A DNA stretch of 64,000 bases, taken from NCBI GenBank assembly GCA_045594245.1, contig JAZNYG010000010.1, positions 51,199 through 115,198 of the forward strand, read 5' to 3'. This DNA comes from UBA1189 sp045594245 (GTDB taxonomy: Bacteria > Bacteroidota > Bacteroidia > Bacteroidales > Bacteroidaceae). The position numbers were made by a program, and so were the translations under genes. A model generated the notes under the pieces. It searched no databases and was not told the origin of the DNA. It worked only from the letters and a program-made list of their open reading frames with translations. Positions 55,835-64,000 of the stretch are shown here, one piece after another (position 1 is the stretch's first letter; each line of letters opens with the position of its first letter).

Positions 55835-58771
55835 ATGAGAAAAAGAATCTTTATGCTTGCCCTTGGGATGGTGATAGCTTTGCATACAGTGTTCGCACAG
55901 AACTTTGTAGTGAAAGGCACGGTTGTTTCCAAGGAAGATGGTGAGACTCTTATTGGTGCAGCTATTCGTCAGTTGGAGAATCCAGACAATGGCGTAATTA
56001 CTGATTTTGATGGTAACTACTCCATTGAAGTGACTGGTAAGGAAGCTACACTGAGTATTACTTATTTGGGGATGAAAGAAGAACGTCACAAAGTGACAGC
56101 TTCGACAAAGACTCTCAATATAGAGATGGTTCCTGATGCGCAGATGGTAGAGGAAGTGGTAGTGGTGGCCTACGGTGTAAGGAAGAAGGGTACCATTGCT
56201 GGCTCGGTAGGTACGGTGAAGGCCGACAAGATTGCCGAGGTGCCTGCAGCGGGATTCGACCAGGCACTGCAGGGACAGACGGCGGGTTTGACGGTGCTCT
56301 CCAACTCGGGTGAGCCCTCCAAGGCGGCTACCTTCCAAATACGTGGTACCAACTCCATCAACTCGGGTACGGCACCGCTCTTTATCCTCGATGGTGTGCC
56401 CATCTCAAGTTCAGACTTCAACACCATCAGCCCGAGCGATATCGAGTCGGTGTCGGTGCTCAAGGATGCCTCGTCGACCTCTATCTATGGTGCACGTGCT
56501 GCCAATGGTGTGGTGGTGATCACGACCAAGCGTGGCACACAGATGGAGAAGCCCAAGGTGACGCTACGTGCACAGGCCGGATTCTCACAGCTCGCCAGCT
56601 CCAAGGAGTGGACACTGATGAACACGGCCGAGCGCATACAGTTTGAAAAGGAATTAGGCCTCGACAAGGGACAGGATTATGACCTGCTGAGCTTGACCGA
56701 TGTGAACTGGCAGCGGGCTATCTTCAACAACCGTGCCATGTTGCAGAACTATGACTTCTCGGTGAGCCGTGCCACGGAGCGCATGAACTACTTCGTGTCG
56801 GCCAACTTCTACGATCAGGACGGTATCGCGCTGGGCTCTACCTTCCGCCGCTACTCGCTGCGCAGCAATGCCGACGTGAAGGCTGGCGAATGGCTCAAGA
56901 TGGGAACCAACACGATGCTCGCTTACGAAGAGGTGCAGCAGGCCGACGAGGGTGCCTACACACTCTATACGCCCATCTCGGCAAGCCGCTTCATGCTGCC
57001 TTATTGGAATCCCTATCGCGAGGACGGCAGCATCGCTTCGTCGAAAGATGGTTCATGGACGGGTACTACGCAGAACCCCATCGAGTGGATGCAGACTAAC
57101 CCGCAGCTGATGAAGAAATACAAGGTGCTGAGCACCATCTACGCCGAGGCTACCCCGGTGAAGAACCTTACCCTGCGTTCGCAGCTCGGTATTGACTTCT
57201 CGCTCTCGACGACCGACGTGAAGTCGCTGCCCAGCTTCCCTGGCAACAATGGTATAGGTACGGCGGCCAACGCTACAGGCAACACGATGCAGCTCACGGC
57301 AACCAATACCGCCAACTATAAGTTCGACATTGATCACATACACGATTTCAACTTCCTGCTCGGACAGGAGGGCGTAAACTACCGCTCCGAGAGTTTCCAG
57401 GTGGTGACACGCGGACAGAACAACGACTTCCTCACCACCTTGTCGAACGGTACATACGCTTCATCGTGGGCCAACAGCTATTCGAGCTATGCCTACCTCT
57501 CCTTCTTCGGACGTGGTGAGTATAACTATATGGATAAATACTATGCCGACTTCTCGCTCCGTACCGATGCCTCTTCGCGTTTCGGAAAGAATGGCCGCTG
57601 GGCTGGCTTCTGGAGTGTGGGTTTGATGTGGAACGTGCTGAAGGAGAAGTTTATGCGTCCCTATACATGGATTACCAATGCCCAGGTTGCACTCAGCACC
57701 GGTACATCGGGCAACTCCTCTATCCCCAACTACGACCATCTGGCTCTGGTGGGCGGTGGATATATATATAATGGAGAGTCAGGTATCGCTCCATCGAGTG
57801 AAGGAAATCCTGATCTCAGCTGGGAGCAGCTATGGAGCAGTAACCTGGCGTTGCACTTGGGATTCCTTCACCGCTTCAATGTGGATATTGAGTTCTACAA
57901 CAAACTCACTACCGATATGCTGATGCTTGTGCCCCAGTCGTATGCCAACAATGGATTCGGCCAGCGCTGGGACAATGTGGGTGCTATGGTCAACCGTGGC
58001 GTGGAACTGTCGGCCAACCTCGATGTGATTCGCACGGAGGACTTTGTATGGAACATCAGCGGTAATGCATCGTACAACCATAATGAGATTACCGAACTCT
58101 ATAACGGTCTGAACGAATACGAGATGTCAGGCACCTCGACCAAGCTCGTTGTCGGACATCCTGTTGGCGAGTTCTACATCAACCGCTACGCCGGTGTCAA
58201 CCCAGCCAATGGCGATGCCCTCTGGTACGACAAGGAGGGTAACATCACCACCGAGTTCCGCGAGTCGGACAAGGTACTTGTTGGCAAGACCTATATGGCA
58301 CCGTGGCAAGGCGGCTTCGGTACCTCCGTGCAGTGGAAGGGTTGGGCCGTGAGCACCCAGTTTGCCTGGGTGGCCAATCGTTGGATGTTCAATAATGACC
58401 GCTTCTTCGAAGAGAGCAATGGATTGTATACCGTATACAACCAGTCGAAGCGCTTGCTCTATGACCGTTGGAAGAAGCCCGGTGACATTACCGACATACC
58501 CCGCTATGGTGTAACTCCGCAGATGGACTCCCGCTTCCTCGAGGATGCTTCGTTCCTGCGCATGAAGAACCTCATGCTCAGCTACACGCTGCAGCCCTCT
58601 ACCTTGGCCAAGCTCAAGGGCATAGGTGGCGCACGCCTTTACGTGCAGGGGCAGAATCTCTTCACTTTCACCCGATTCAGCGGCATCGACCCTGAGTCGA
58701 CCAGCAATGTATATGCGGCACAGTATCCTATGTCGCGCCAGTTCTCAATGGGTATTGAATTGTCGTTCTAA
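55835..58771 (+). CDS. SusC/RagA-family TonB-dependent outer-membrane transporter
   Basis: 978 residues. Signal peptide MRKRIFMLALGMVIALHTV. A carboxypeptidase-D-like plug extension follows (VKGTVVSKEDGETLIGAAIR), then the TonB plug (EEVVVVAYGVRKKGTIAGSV, QIRGTNSINSGTAPLFILDG) and a 22-strand barrel ending in MSRQFSMGIELSF. Together with the SusD-like partner it imports oligosaccharides or peptides. Start 55835 is used rather than 55778, which gives no signal peptide. No carbohydrate-active enzyme accompanies it, which recalls RagAB peptide importers. Confidence 0.93.
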   Translation: MRKRIFMLALGMVIALHTVFAQNFVVKGTVVSKEDGETLIGAAIRQLENPDNGVITDFDGNYSIEVTGKEATLSITYLGMKEERHKVTASTKTLNIEMVPDAQMVEEVVVVAYGVRKKGTIAGSVGTVKADKIAEVPAAGFDQALQGQTAGLTVLSNSGEPSKAATFQIRGTNSINSGTAPLFILDGVPISSSDFNTISPSDIESVSVLKDASSTSIYGARAANGVVVITTKRGTQMEKPKVTLRAQAGFSQLASSKEWTLMNTAERIQFEKELGLDKGQDYDLLSLTDVNWQRAIFNNRAMLQNYDFSVSRATERMNYFVSANFYDQDGIALGSTFRRYSLRSNADVKAGEWLKMGTNTMLAYEEVQQADEGAYTLYTPISASRFMLPYWNPYREDGSIASSKDGSWTGTTQNPIEWMQTNPQLMKKYKVLSTIYAEATPVKNLTLRSQLGIDFSLSTTDVKSLPSFPGNNGIGTAANATGNTMQLTATNTANYKFDIDHIHDFNFLLGQEGVNYRSESFQVVTRGQNNDFLTTLSNGTYASSWANSYSSYAYLSFFGRGEYNYMDKYYADFSLRTDASSRFGKNGRWAGFWSVGLMWNVLKEKFMRPYTWITNAQVALSTGTSGNSSIPNYDHLALVGGGYIYNGESGIAPSSEGNPDLSWEQLWSSNLALHLGFLHRFNVDIEFYNKLTTDMLMLVPQSYANNGFGQRWDNVGAMVNRGVELSANLDVIRTEDFVWNISGNASYNHNEITELYNGLNEYEMSGTSTKLVVGHPVGEFYINRYAGVNPANGDALWYDKEGNITTEFRESDKVLVGKTYMAPWQGGFGTSVQWKGWAVSTQFAWVANRWMFNNDRFFEESNGLYTVYNQSKRLLYDRWKKPGDITDIPRYGVTPQMDSRFLEDASFLRMKNLMLSYTLQPSTLAKLKGIGGARLYVQGQNLFTFTRFSGIDPESTSNVYAAQYPMSRQFSMGIELSF

Positions 58772-58780
58772 AATAAAAAA

Positions 58781-58847
58781 CCACCGATTCCGCAGATTAC
58801 ACGAATTGTTAGTCAATAGAAATCTGAGAAATCAGAGTAATCTGAGG
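58781..58847 (+). repeat. Degenerate inverted repeat of GATT units in the SusC-SusD gap
   Basis: Left arm 58781-58807 (starting CCACCGATTCCGCAGATTAC) and right arm 58821-58847 (ending GTAATCTGAGG) match at 18 of 27 positions as an inverted repeat with a 13-nt loop; the matching GATT/AATC units recur at 9-10 bp spacing. Similar cagattacacagatt-type elements are dispersed in Bacteroidales genomes (from memory). Confidence 0.6.
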
Positions 58848-58864
58848 TTGGAAAAGATAACAAT

Positions 58865-60409
58865 ATGATTAGAAAAATAAAAACATCCTTGTTCATTGCA
58901 CTCAGCGTGTGCATGCTGTCATCTTGCCTCGACAAGTATCCGCAAGATGAAATACCTGCCGATAGTGCCATCACCACCATCGACGAGGCCAACCAAGCTG
59001 TCATCGGTATCTATAGCGCCTGGCTCAGTGGTGCGCTGTATAGTGGTTACCTCACCCTGCTGCCCGACCTGCAGGCCGACCTCGCCTACGCCGTCAACGG
59101 ATACACCAATACCTATGGCGACATCTGGCGTTGGGACATCCTGGCCACCAATTCGCAAATCACCTCCGTGTATGGCGCTCTGTACGATGTGATTGGACGA
59201 TGCAACTTCCTGCTGGCCAATGCCGACAAGGTGCGCGAGAATATCTACGACGACACAGACTTCGACCGTTTGGAACAATATTGCGGCGAGGCCTATTTTG
59301 CCCGTGCCTTGGCCTATTCGGAGCTTATCAAGCTCTTCTGCAAGGCGTATGAGAGCGATGAGGAGGCGGCCAATGAGTTGGGCGTAGTCATCAAAAAGGA
59401 CTATTATAAGACCGATTCGCTGTCGCGCGCTTCGCTGAAAGATTCGTATGCCTTTGTCATTGCCGACCTCGAGCGTGCCGAGGACCTGCTGCAGCTGACC
59501 GATGAGGACGACAGCTACACCTTCTACAGCAGTCCCTACTTCAGTATATATACGGTATACGCGTTGCGTGCGCGTGTAGCCCTCTATATGAAAGACTACG
59601 ACAATGCCATCAAGTACTCCACCCTGCTCATCGAGAGTGGAGAGTTTGCCCTGTCGAGTGCAAATACCCCCTATACCACCATGACCGACTACCTGTCGAT
59701 GACCAACAAGCAGATCAGCTACTACGAGTATATGTGGCGCTACAACCTCTCCACCGAGAGCATCTGGCAGGTGGGCTTCACCACCACGGCATACGGTGGT
59801 GCTCTGGGCTCGGTATTCTTCAACTGGGACTATCAGTCCTATAAGCCCGACTATGTGCCTGCCCAGTGGGTGTTGGGCTTGTATGCAGCCAACGATATGC
59901 GCTATAGCGTCAACTTTTGCCAAGTGACCACTGGCCACAGCCACGGACTCACCTGGCCGTTGCTCGCCAAGTACTGGGGCAATCAGGAACTGTTTGAAGG
60001 TGCGCAGATACTCCACGTATGTGAACCACAGGTCTTCCGCCTCTCTGAGCAGTACCTCATCCGTGCCGAGGCATACGCCCAGCAGAAGCTTTATGCCAAG
60101 GCCTCGGCCGACATCCTCGAGCTGCGCAAGGCACGCTACAGCTCAGGTGCATCGGCTTCGCTCACCGAGGCAAATGCTATGGACATCATCGAAGAAGAGC
60201 GCGTAAAGGAACTCTATATGGAGGGCTTCCGCCTTCAGGACCTCAAGCGCTGGCACAAGGGCTTCGAGCGCACACCGCAGGAGCAGTCGCTCAGCAACGG
60301 CAGCAGCCTCAAGGTCGAGGCCGACAATCCGCTCTTCGTATGGCCCATACCGCAGCATGAACTGGAGTCGCCGGGCGCCGACATTGAACCCAATGAGAGT
60401 AACAAATAA
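58865..60409 (+). CDS. SusD/RagB-family outer-membrane lipoprotein
   Basis: 514 residues. Lipoprotein signal MIRKIKTSLFIALSVCMLSS before Cys20. The SusD signature regions are present: EANQAVIGIYSAWLSG, GRCNFLLANADKV, GEAYFARALAYSELIKLF, then the TPR-like helices and C-terminal RVKELYMEGFRLQDLKRW and FVWPIPQHE. It caps the SusC-like barrel to bind substrate. 93 bp from the SusC gene and 15 bp from the next lipoprotein gene. Confidence 0.93.
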   Translation: MIRKIKTSLFIALSVCMLSSCLDKYPQDEIPADSAITTIDEANQAVIGIYSAWLSGALYSGYLTLLPDLQADLAYAVNGYTNTYGDIWRWDILATNSQITSVYGALYDVIGRCNFLLANADKVRENIYDDTDFDRLEQYCGEAYFARALAYSELIKLFCKAYESDEEAANELGVVIKKDYYKTDSLSRASLKDSYAFVIADLERAEDLLQLTDEDDSYTFYSSPYFSIYTVYALRARVALYMKDYDNAIKYSTLLIESGEFALSSANTPYTTMTDYLSMTNKQISYYEYMWRYNLSTESIWQVGFTTTAYGGALGSVFFNWDYQSYKPDYVPAQWVLGLYAANDMRYSVNFCQVTTGHSHGLTWPLLAKYWGNQELFEGAQILHVCEPQVFRLSEQYLIRAEAYAQQKLYAKASADILELRKARYSSGASASLTEANAMDIIEEERVKELYMEGFRLQDLKRWHKGFERTPQEQSLSNGSSLKVEADNPLFVWPIPQHELESPGADIEPNESNK

Positions 60410-60424
60410 TAAGGATACGAACGT

Positions 60425-61324
60425 ATGAACAAGAAGATATTTCTCGGCATGGTGGCATCGCTCGTGATGCTTGCCGGACTGACCAGTTGTGAGGAGCAGC
60501 GCACCGTATACGACGGGCCGCTCTACATCATGTTTGCCGATACCCTCTCGGTATTGGGTGTAGAGAACAGCGAAGAGGTTTTCGACATTCATATCGCGGC
60601 CACACAAGCCAGCGACAAAGACCGCACGCTTGCCGTGGAGGTGGTCGACAAGGAGAGCAGTGCCATCGAGGGAGTCCATTACACATTGGAGTCCAACACC
60701 GTGGTCATCAAGGCTGGCGAGCTGGCTACGAGTGTGCGCGTGCGTGCCATCTATGATAACCTGACTATTGACGAAGACCCTACGCTGGTGCTTCGCCTGA
60801 TTACCGATGACGATGTCCAGTGGAGCCTCTACGAGGGCAACGAGACTAAGGTCATCCTGCGCAAGATATGCCCGTTCGATATCAACGCCTTCACCGGCTA
60901 TGCCGTAGTGACATCTACCTTCCTGATGGACTATTCGATAAAGGATATGCGTCTGATAACGACGGAGGTCGACCCCGAAGATTCCACTGCGGTCATCCTT
61001 CACGACTACTTCTACGACGGTTACGACATGAAGGTGCGCTTCACAACCGAAGACATGCTCAATCCGCTCATCGAGATGGACGACCAGACCATGGCCACCA
61101 CCGGTGAAGCCTTCGGCACCATCTATGGCGACGGCATGCTCCACGCCTACCAGCCCTCATCGCTCGTGAGCTACTACAGCTCGTGCGAGAAGTTCATCTT
61201 CCAGTACATGACCGTATGGGTACCCGGCATGGCCGAAGGGACCAACGTTGTGGGCACCTTCATCAATGCCGTCGAGTGGATAAGCGAGGACGAAGCACGC
61301 ATACTCAAGAATCAAGGTTATTAG
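60425..61324 (+). CDS. DUF4843-like surface lipoprotein, third gene of the SusCD-type operon
   Basis: 299 residues. Lipoprotein signal MNKKIFLGMVASLVMLAGLT-SC. The N-terminal Calx-beta-like stretch (SAIEGVHYTLESNTVVIKAG) and the rest match proteins annotated with DUF4843 in RagAB-like operons. It probably sits beside SusD on the surface and adds binding capacity. The family is remembered by pattern, hence moderate confidence. Confidence 0.72.
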   Translation: MNKKIFLGMVASLVMLAGLTSCEEQRTVYDGPLYIMFADTLSVLGVENSEEVFDIHIAATQASDKDRTLAVEVVDKESSAIEGVHYTLESNTVVIKAGELATSVRVRAIYDNLTIDEDPTLVLRLITDDDVQWSLYEGNETKVILRKICPFDINAFTGYAVVTSTFLMDYSIKDMRLITTEVDPEDSTAVILHDYFYDGYDMKVRFTTEDMLNPLIEMDDQTMATTGEAFGTIYGDGMLHAYQPSSLVSYYSSCEKFIFQYMTVWVPGMAEGTNVVGTFINAVEWISEDEARILKNQGY

Positions 61325-61330
61325 CACACC

Positions 61331-61471
61331 ATGAAGCTCCGCACCGTGATATACACCCTTCTTCTCGCTACCCTCTGCATGGGGTGTGGCGGTCGCCTTT
61401 CTATGCGTGAGCTGAGCATCTGGAGGCGCGGATGAACGATGCGCCGGACTCGGTATTACGTGTGTCCGTTG
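61331..61471 (+). pseudogene. Frameshifted, truncated relic of a TPR-regulator lipoprotein
   Basis: ATG at 61331 gives MKLRTVIYTLLLATLCMGCG, then GRLSMRELSIWRRG and stop (34 residues). One base earlier the other frame continues HLEARMNDAPDSVLRV. Joined by a 1-base correction the product reads ...SMRELS-x-LEARMNDAPDSVLRV, closely like residues 19-40 of the adjacent convergent TPR protein (AAMEELTYLETRMEANADSV). The rest is missing: the relic runs into the 3' end of that gene. It follows the DUF4843-like gene by 6 bp. Confidence 0.7.
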
Positions 61472-63169
61472 TTATGGCATCATATCCAGCAATTGCTGGC
61501 GGTGGGGCGCGTCAGATTGCTTGATGTGCTCTCTCAGGCGCGACTTGCGTGAGTAGATGTTCGAGATGCTGTTCTTGGTAAACAGGTGTATGGCCTTGGC
61601 TGAGAACCCGGCATAGATGTAGCAGAGCAGCACCGTGTCGTCGTAGGGCAGCTCGGGCAGTTCGGCATGTATGTGTGCCATGGCATTGTCGCAGTATTCG
61701 TTGACAATGCTCTCCAGCTCTTGCATCTCCTTGCGGTTTCCTGCCATGCGGTCTATGGCCTTCTTCACCTTCTGGTATATGGCTTCGCGGTCGGCCTTGC
61801 TTCCGCTGGTCTCATAGTAGGAGTTGGTGAGTTCGTTGGGCAGTTCGTATCGTCCGCGCATGAGGTCGGCCAGGCGTGAGCTCATGGTGCGTGCCTGCTC
61901 GTCGTGCTGTTGCAGCTGTGCTCCCATGCGGCTTATCGCCTCCTCCTTGTTGTATAGCGAGCGTTGCAGGTCTTCGGTGAGGTTCACGTAGCCGTCCAGC
62001 TCCTCGCGCTTCTTGCGCGCGCGTGTGCGCGATATTATTATAATGATAGCTATTATCAGTATGGCCATCACCACGATGAAGAACATCGTCTGTCGGCTTT
62101 TCTGTAGCTTCACCTCCGTCAGCTCTGATTGTTTCTGAAAAAAGTCGCGCTGAGTTACTATTAATGGATGGCGAGTAGCAATACGTAACAATGAATCTTG
62201 TAGACTTAACATTATCTCGTGGTTTGCAAGAGCCTGCATGTACTCCCCCTTTGATTTATATATTTTGTACCCCTGATGGTACAGTGAGATTGTATCTTCT
62301 ATCGTGCGTGTCTGTTCCCATGCTTTCTCCAGATGAAAGAGAGCTTTTTCTTGTTCTCCATTTGATGCATATTGACGCGCCAGCAAGTATTCTACATTCA
62401 TATCTGCAGCATGTGCTTTATACCCTTCACTGTTGTACAACTGGAAGAATGAATTCGAGTCGTTAAAAGCATCATACAGCTCAAATAGATGCTGCAGGCA
62501 ACTTACATATAACGATTTGCGATTATTGGTATAAGCCCATGCGGCAGCTTCTTTTAGGCTTGCTTCTGCATTTGAAATATCATTCATGGCTTTATATGCG
62601 TGCCCTATATTCCTTAACGTAGTGTACTGCAATCTAGGAATATTAGCTTCTTTATAATATTCATACGCTATTTTAAGATTTCTCAAGGCTGTGGCATAGT
62701 CATAATCTCTAGAATAGAGTACTCCCAGGTGCGCATATAGTAGCCCTTTTATATAAGAGTCTTCTACTTCACCAACATACTGCTCGGCTTCTGTATATAG
62801 TGCCATCGCTTGATGATATTCTTTGGCATTCTCACGTACTCGCCCCTGATAGTACAATGCCTGCAATGCACGCAACGGCTCATCCCCCTTGCGATAATAC
62901 TTTGTGGCTATGCTTATCAGTGAGTCGTTGGTCACGTCTATATAGCACTTGTCCAGTGCCTGGCTGTAGAGCAGGGCGTGCAAGGCACGTGCTTCACCAC
63001 GCAGCCGATTGCCATGCATGGCAGCCAGTGCGGTGCGCACGCTGTCGGCATTAGCCTCCATGCGTGTCTCCAAGTATGTAAGCTCCTCCATCGCTGCGCG
63101 GTTGGTGCATCCCGTGAGCAGAGCTATCATCAGTGCCAATATCAGTGGCAGTGTATTGCGTGTGTTCAT
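61472..63169 (-). CDS. TPR-containing, single-membrane-span regulator with C-terminal HTH-like segment
   Basis: 565 residues. Lipoprotein-like leader (LILALMIALLTGC). Six or so TPR-type helices follow (for example LRALQALYYQGRVRENAKEY, YIKGLLYAHLGVLYSRDYDY, YTTLRNIGHAYKAMNDISNA), then a hydrophobic span near residues 370-390 and a coiled-coil linker. The C-terminus (LLCYIYAGFSAKAIHLFTKN ... YSRKSRLREHI) resembles a LuxR-type helix-turn-helix. This is the known Bacteroidales layout of periplasmic TPR sensor, membrane span and cytoplasmic DNA-binding part. Start 63169 is chosen for the leader; the frame extends upstream to 63208. Probable regulator of the flanking loci. Confidence 0.8.
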   Translation of the reverse strand: MNTRNTLPLILALMIALLTGCTNRAAMEELTYLETRMEANADSVRTALAAMHGNRLRGEARALHALLYSQALDKCYIDVTNDSLISIATKYYRKGDEPLRALQALYYQGRVRENAKEYHQAMALYTEAEQYVGEVEDSYIKGLLYAHLGVLYSRDYDYATALRNLKIAYEYYKEANIPRLQYTTLRNIGHAYKAMNDISNAEASLKEAAAWAYTNNRKSLYVSCLQHLFELYDAFNDSNSFFQLYNSEGYKAHAADMNVEYLLARQYASNGEQEKALFHLEKAWEQTRTIEDTISLYHQGYKIYKSKGEYMQALANHEIMLSLQDSLLRIATRHPLIVTQRDFFQKQSELTEVKLQKSRQTMFFIVVMAILIIAIIIIISRTRARKKREELDGYVNLTEDLQRSLYNKEEAISRMGAQLQQHDEQARTMSSRLADLMRGRYELPNELTNSYYETSGSKADREAIYQKVKKAIDRMAGNRKEMQELESIVNEYCDNAMAHIHAELPELPYDDTVLLCYIYAGFSAKAIHLFTKNSISNIYSRKSRLREHIKQSDAPHRQQLLDMMP

Positions 63170-63499
63170 GATGTGTCTGTTTATTGCCGTAAAAGTACAA
63201 AAAGCCATTCAATAAAGCAAATGCGGTGGCAGGATATTATAGAATCAGCTGTCTAGGGCGGTTTTTGTCCATTCCACCACCTTGCAGAGCATGTTTGTAA
63301 TGCACTGATTTACAGTGCCCATTACCACCTTGCAAGGTTTTGAAATCTTGCAAAGTTATAACGCGCAATAAATCAATCGTTTGCAAGGATACTTGCAAGG
63401 CGGTTTCTTGCCCTTTTCTTTGTTTTGAGGGTACAAAAGCCTCTACCTTAGCCGCAGAAATCAAGCAAAATTATTCACAAACTTAAATTTTTACAAGCG
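63170..63499. promoter_or_regulatory. Divergent control region with TTGCAAG repeats
   Basis: 330 bp between two divergent genes. TAACTTTG on the minus strand (63358-63351) fits TAnnTTTG and would drive the TPR gene, with a ~180-nt leader. TTGCAAG-type words occur at 63328-63337 (CCTTGCAAGG), 63347-63355, 63380-63388 and 63391-63400. CCACCTTGCA occurs at 63277-63286 and 63325-63334. An operator role is plausible but unproven. Confidence 0.55.
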
Positions 63500-63901
63500 A
63501 TGAGAACAAAAGTATTTTTCTTTTCCCTTTTGATGGGATTGGTGATGGTAGGTAATGTACAGTCTGCTTACGCGGAGGATTTTGAAATTCCTGAAAATCA
63601 AACTGGCCCTATTATATTGACAGAGGAAGGGATGATAGATGGTAGTGATGACCGAGGAGTTGTTATCATCCCTCTTGAGGCATACTACCAAGGCGAAACC
63701 ATCTTTCTTGATTTTACGTACAATGTAGGTAATGTAGAGGTAAGCGTGCGAAATACGACTACCGGAAATTGCTGGTCGGGAACGGTGAATTCTGCCGATG
63801 GAATGGGCGAAATTAGCATTTCCGATGGTGGCGCAGGTAGCTATTCGGTGGAGATTATTACCGAGTATGGCGAGTGCTTTACTGGCAACTTCAGATTATA
63901 G
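63500..63901 (+). CDS. Small secreted DUF3244-like protein
   Basis: 133 residues with signal peptide MRTKVFFFSLLMGLVMVGNV and a predicted mature part of about 105 residues. The features VIIPLEAYYQGETIFLDFTY, VEVSVRNTTTGNCW and GSYSVEIITEYGECFTGNFR fit small beta-sandwich DUF3244 proteins, which are often found beside TPR regulators of this type. Function unknown. Confidence 0.7.
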   Translation: MRTKVFFFSLLMGLVMVGNVQSAYAEDFEIPENQTGPIILTEEGMIDGSDDRGVVIIPLEAYYQGETIFLDFTYNVGNVEVSVRNTTTGNCWSGTVNSADGMGEISISDGGAGSYSVEIITEYGECFTGNFRL

Positions 63902-63936
63902 TCAAACAAACATAATTATTCATTTCTAAAAATCTA

Positions 63937-64000
63937 ATGGAATTCTCTATTACCGCACTAGTGAATTCACTGGTGCGAGTATGTTTCATAGAACAAAACA
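63937..64000 (+). CDS. Possible 5' end of a gene running off the right edge
   Basis: ATG at 63937 opens a frame (MEFSITALVNSLVRVCFIE...) that stays open to the window end, 35 bp after the DUF3244-like stop. Only 21 codons are visible, so the call rests on position and openness alone. Confidence 0.3.
   Translation, partial: MEFSITALVNSLVRVCFIEQN

Noticed and set aside
1..64000. CRISPR array, complete insertion sequence, rRNA operon
   Set aside because: No regularly spaced repeats, no transposase gene and no rRNA sequence were seen on reading both strands.

Overview
The window is chromosomal DNA of a member of the Bacteroidales (phylum Bacteroidota). Evidence: SusC/SusD-type outer-membrane genes, a 997-residue SecDF fusion, a large signal peptidase I, a PorZ-like type IX secretion component, secreted proteins with Bacteroidales C-terminal sorting-type tails, and the Bacteroidota promoter element TAnnTTTG in front of many genes. 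PorZ suggests a lineage with type IX secretion (for example Prevotellaceae/Porphyromonas-like), but genus cannot be fixed from sequence alone.

Left part (1-8 kb, all minus strand): 5' end of a GH20-like hexosaminidase, a GH63-like glycosidase, a DUF6624-like lipoprotein, a very AT-rich two-gene insert (PD-(D/E)XK nuclease-like protein plus small lipoprotein), apt, a near-consensus parS site, mnmG, a flavin-binding family gene and a SpoU-type RNA methyltransferase. At about 8.0-8.5 kb gene direction flips to plus in a 519-bp AT-rich gap with five same-oriented DnaA-box-like 9-mers. With parS 3.3 kb away and mnmG nearby, this is a strong candidate for the chromosomal replication origin.

8.5-21 kb (plus): nadA, a PagL-like lipid A deacylase, mutS behind a duplicated promoter, leuS, a YitT-type membrane protein, and a 1231-residue secreted alginate-lyase-fold chimera. 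22-35 kb (minus): two secreted proteins in one operon (a metzincin-like protease with helical repeats and a beta-helix protein), a dnaE, trxA, small acidic protein run, and a second secreted pair (DUF6055/DUF4859-like HExxH protein plus a small sorting-tail protein).

35-43.7 kb holds housekeeping genes: greA (with an intrinsic terminator in its leader) and a HIT protein; manC and sdaA; a PAP2 phosphatase; a leuB-dapB-lepB operon; and a B3/B4-domain protein. Two tRNA genes (Gly-GCC, Leu-UAA) follow. Just behind tRNA-Leu lies a scar: the first ~52 codons of a tyrosine recombinase joined out of frame to the last ~90 codons of a secreted protein, best read as the remnant of a deleted integrative element.

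45-55 kb: acyltransferase, rdgB, porZ, secDF, a succinate/acetate CoA-transferase and an exported C1 aminopeptidase. 55.8-61.3 kb: a RagA/SusC, RagB/SusD and third-lipoprotein operon without any carbohydrate-active enzyme. It is followed by a frameshifted, truncated relic that resembles the start of the convergent TPR-transmembrane regulator (61.5-63.2 kb). That regulator is divergent from a small secreted DUF3244-like gene, with clustered CTTGCAAG-type repeats between them. The window ends in what may be the start of another gene.
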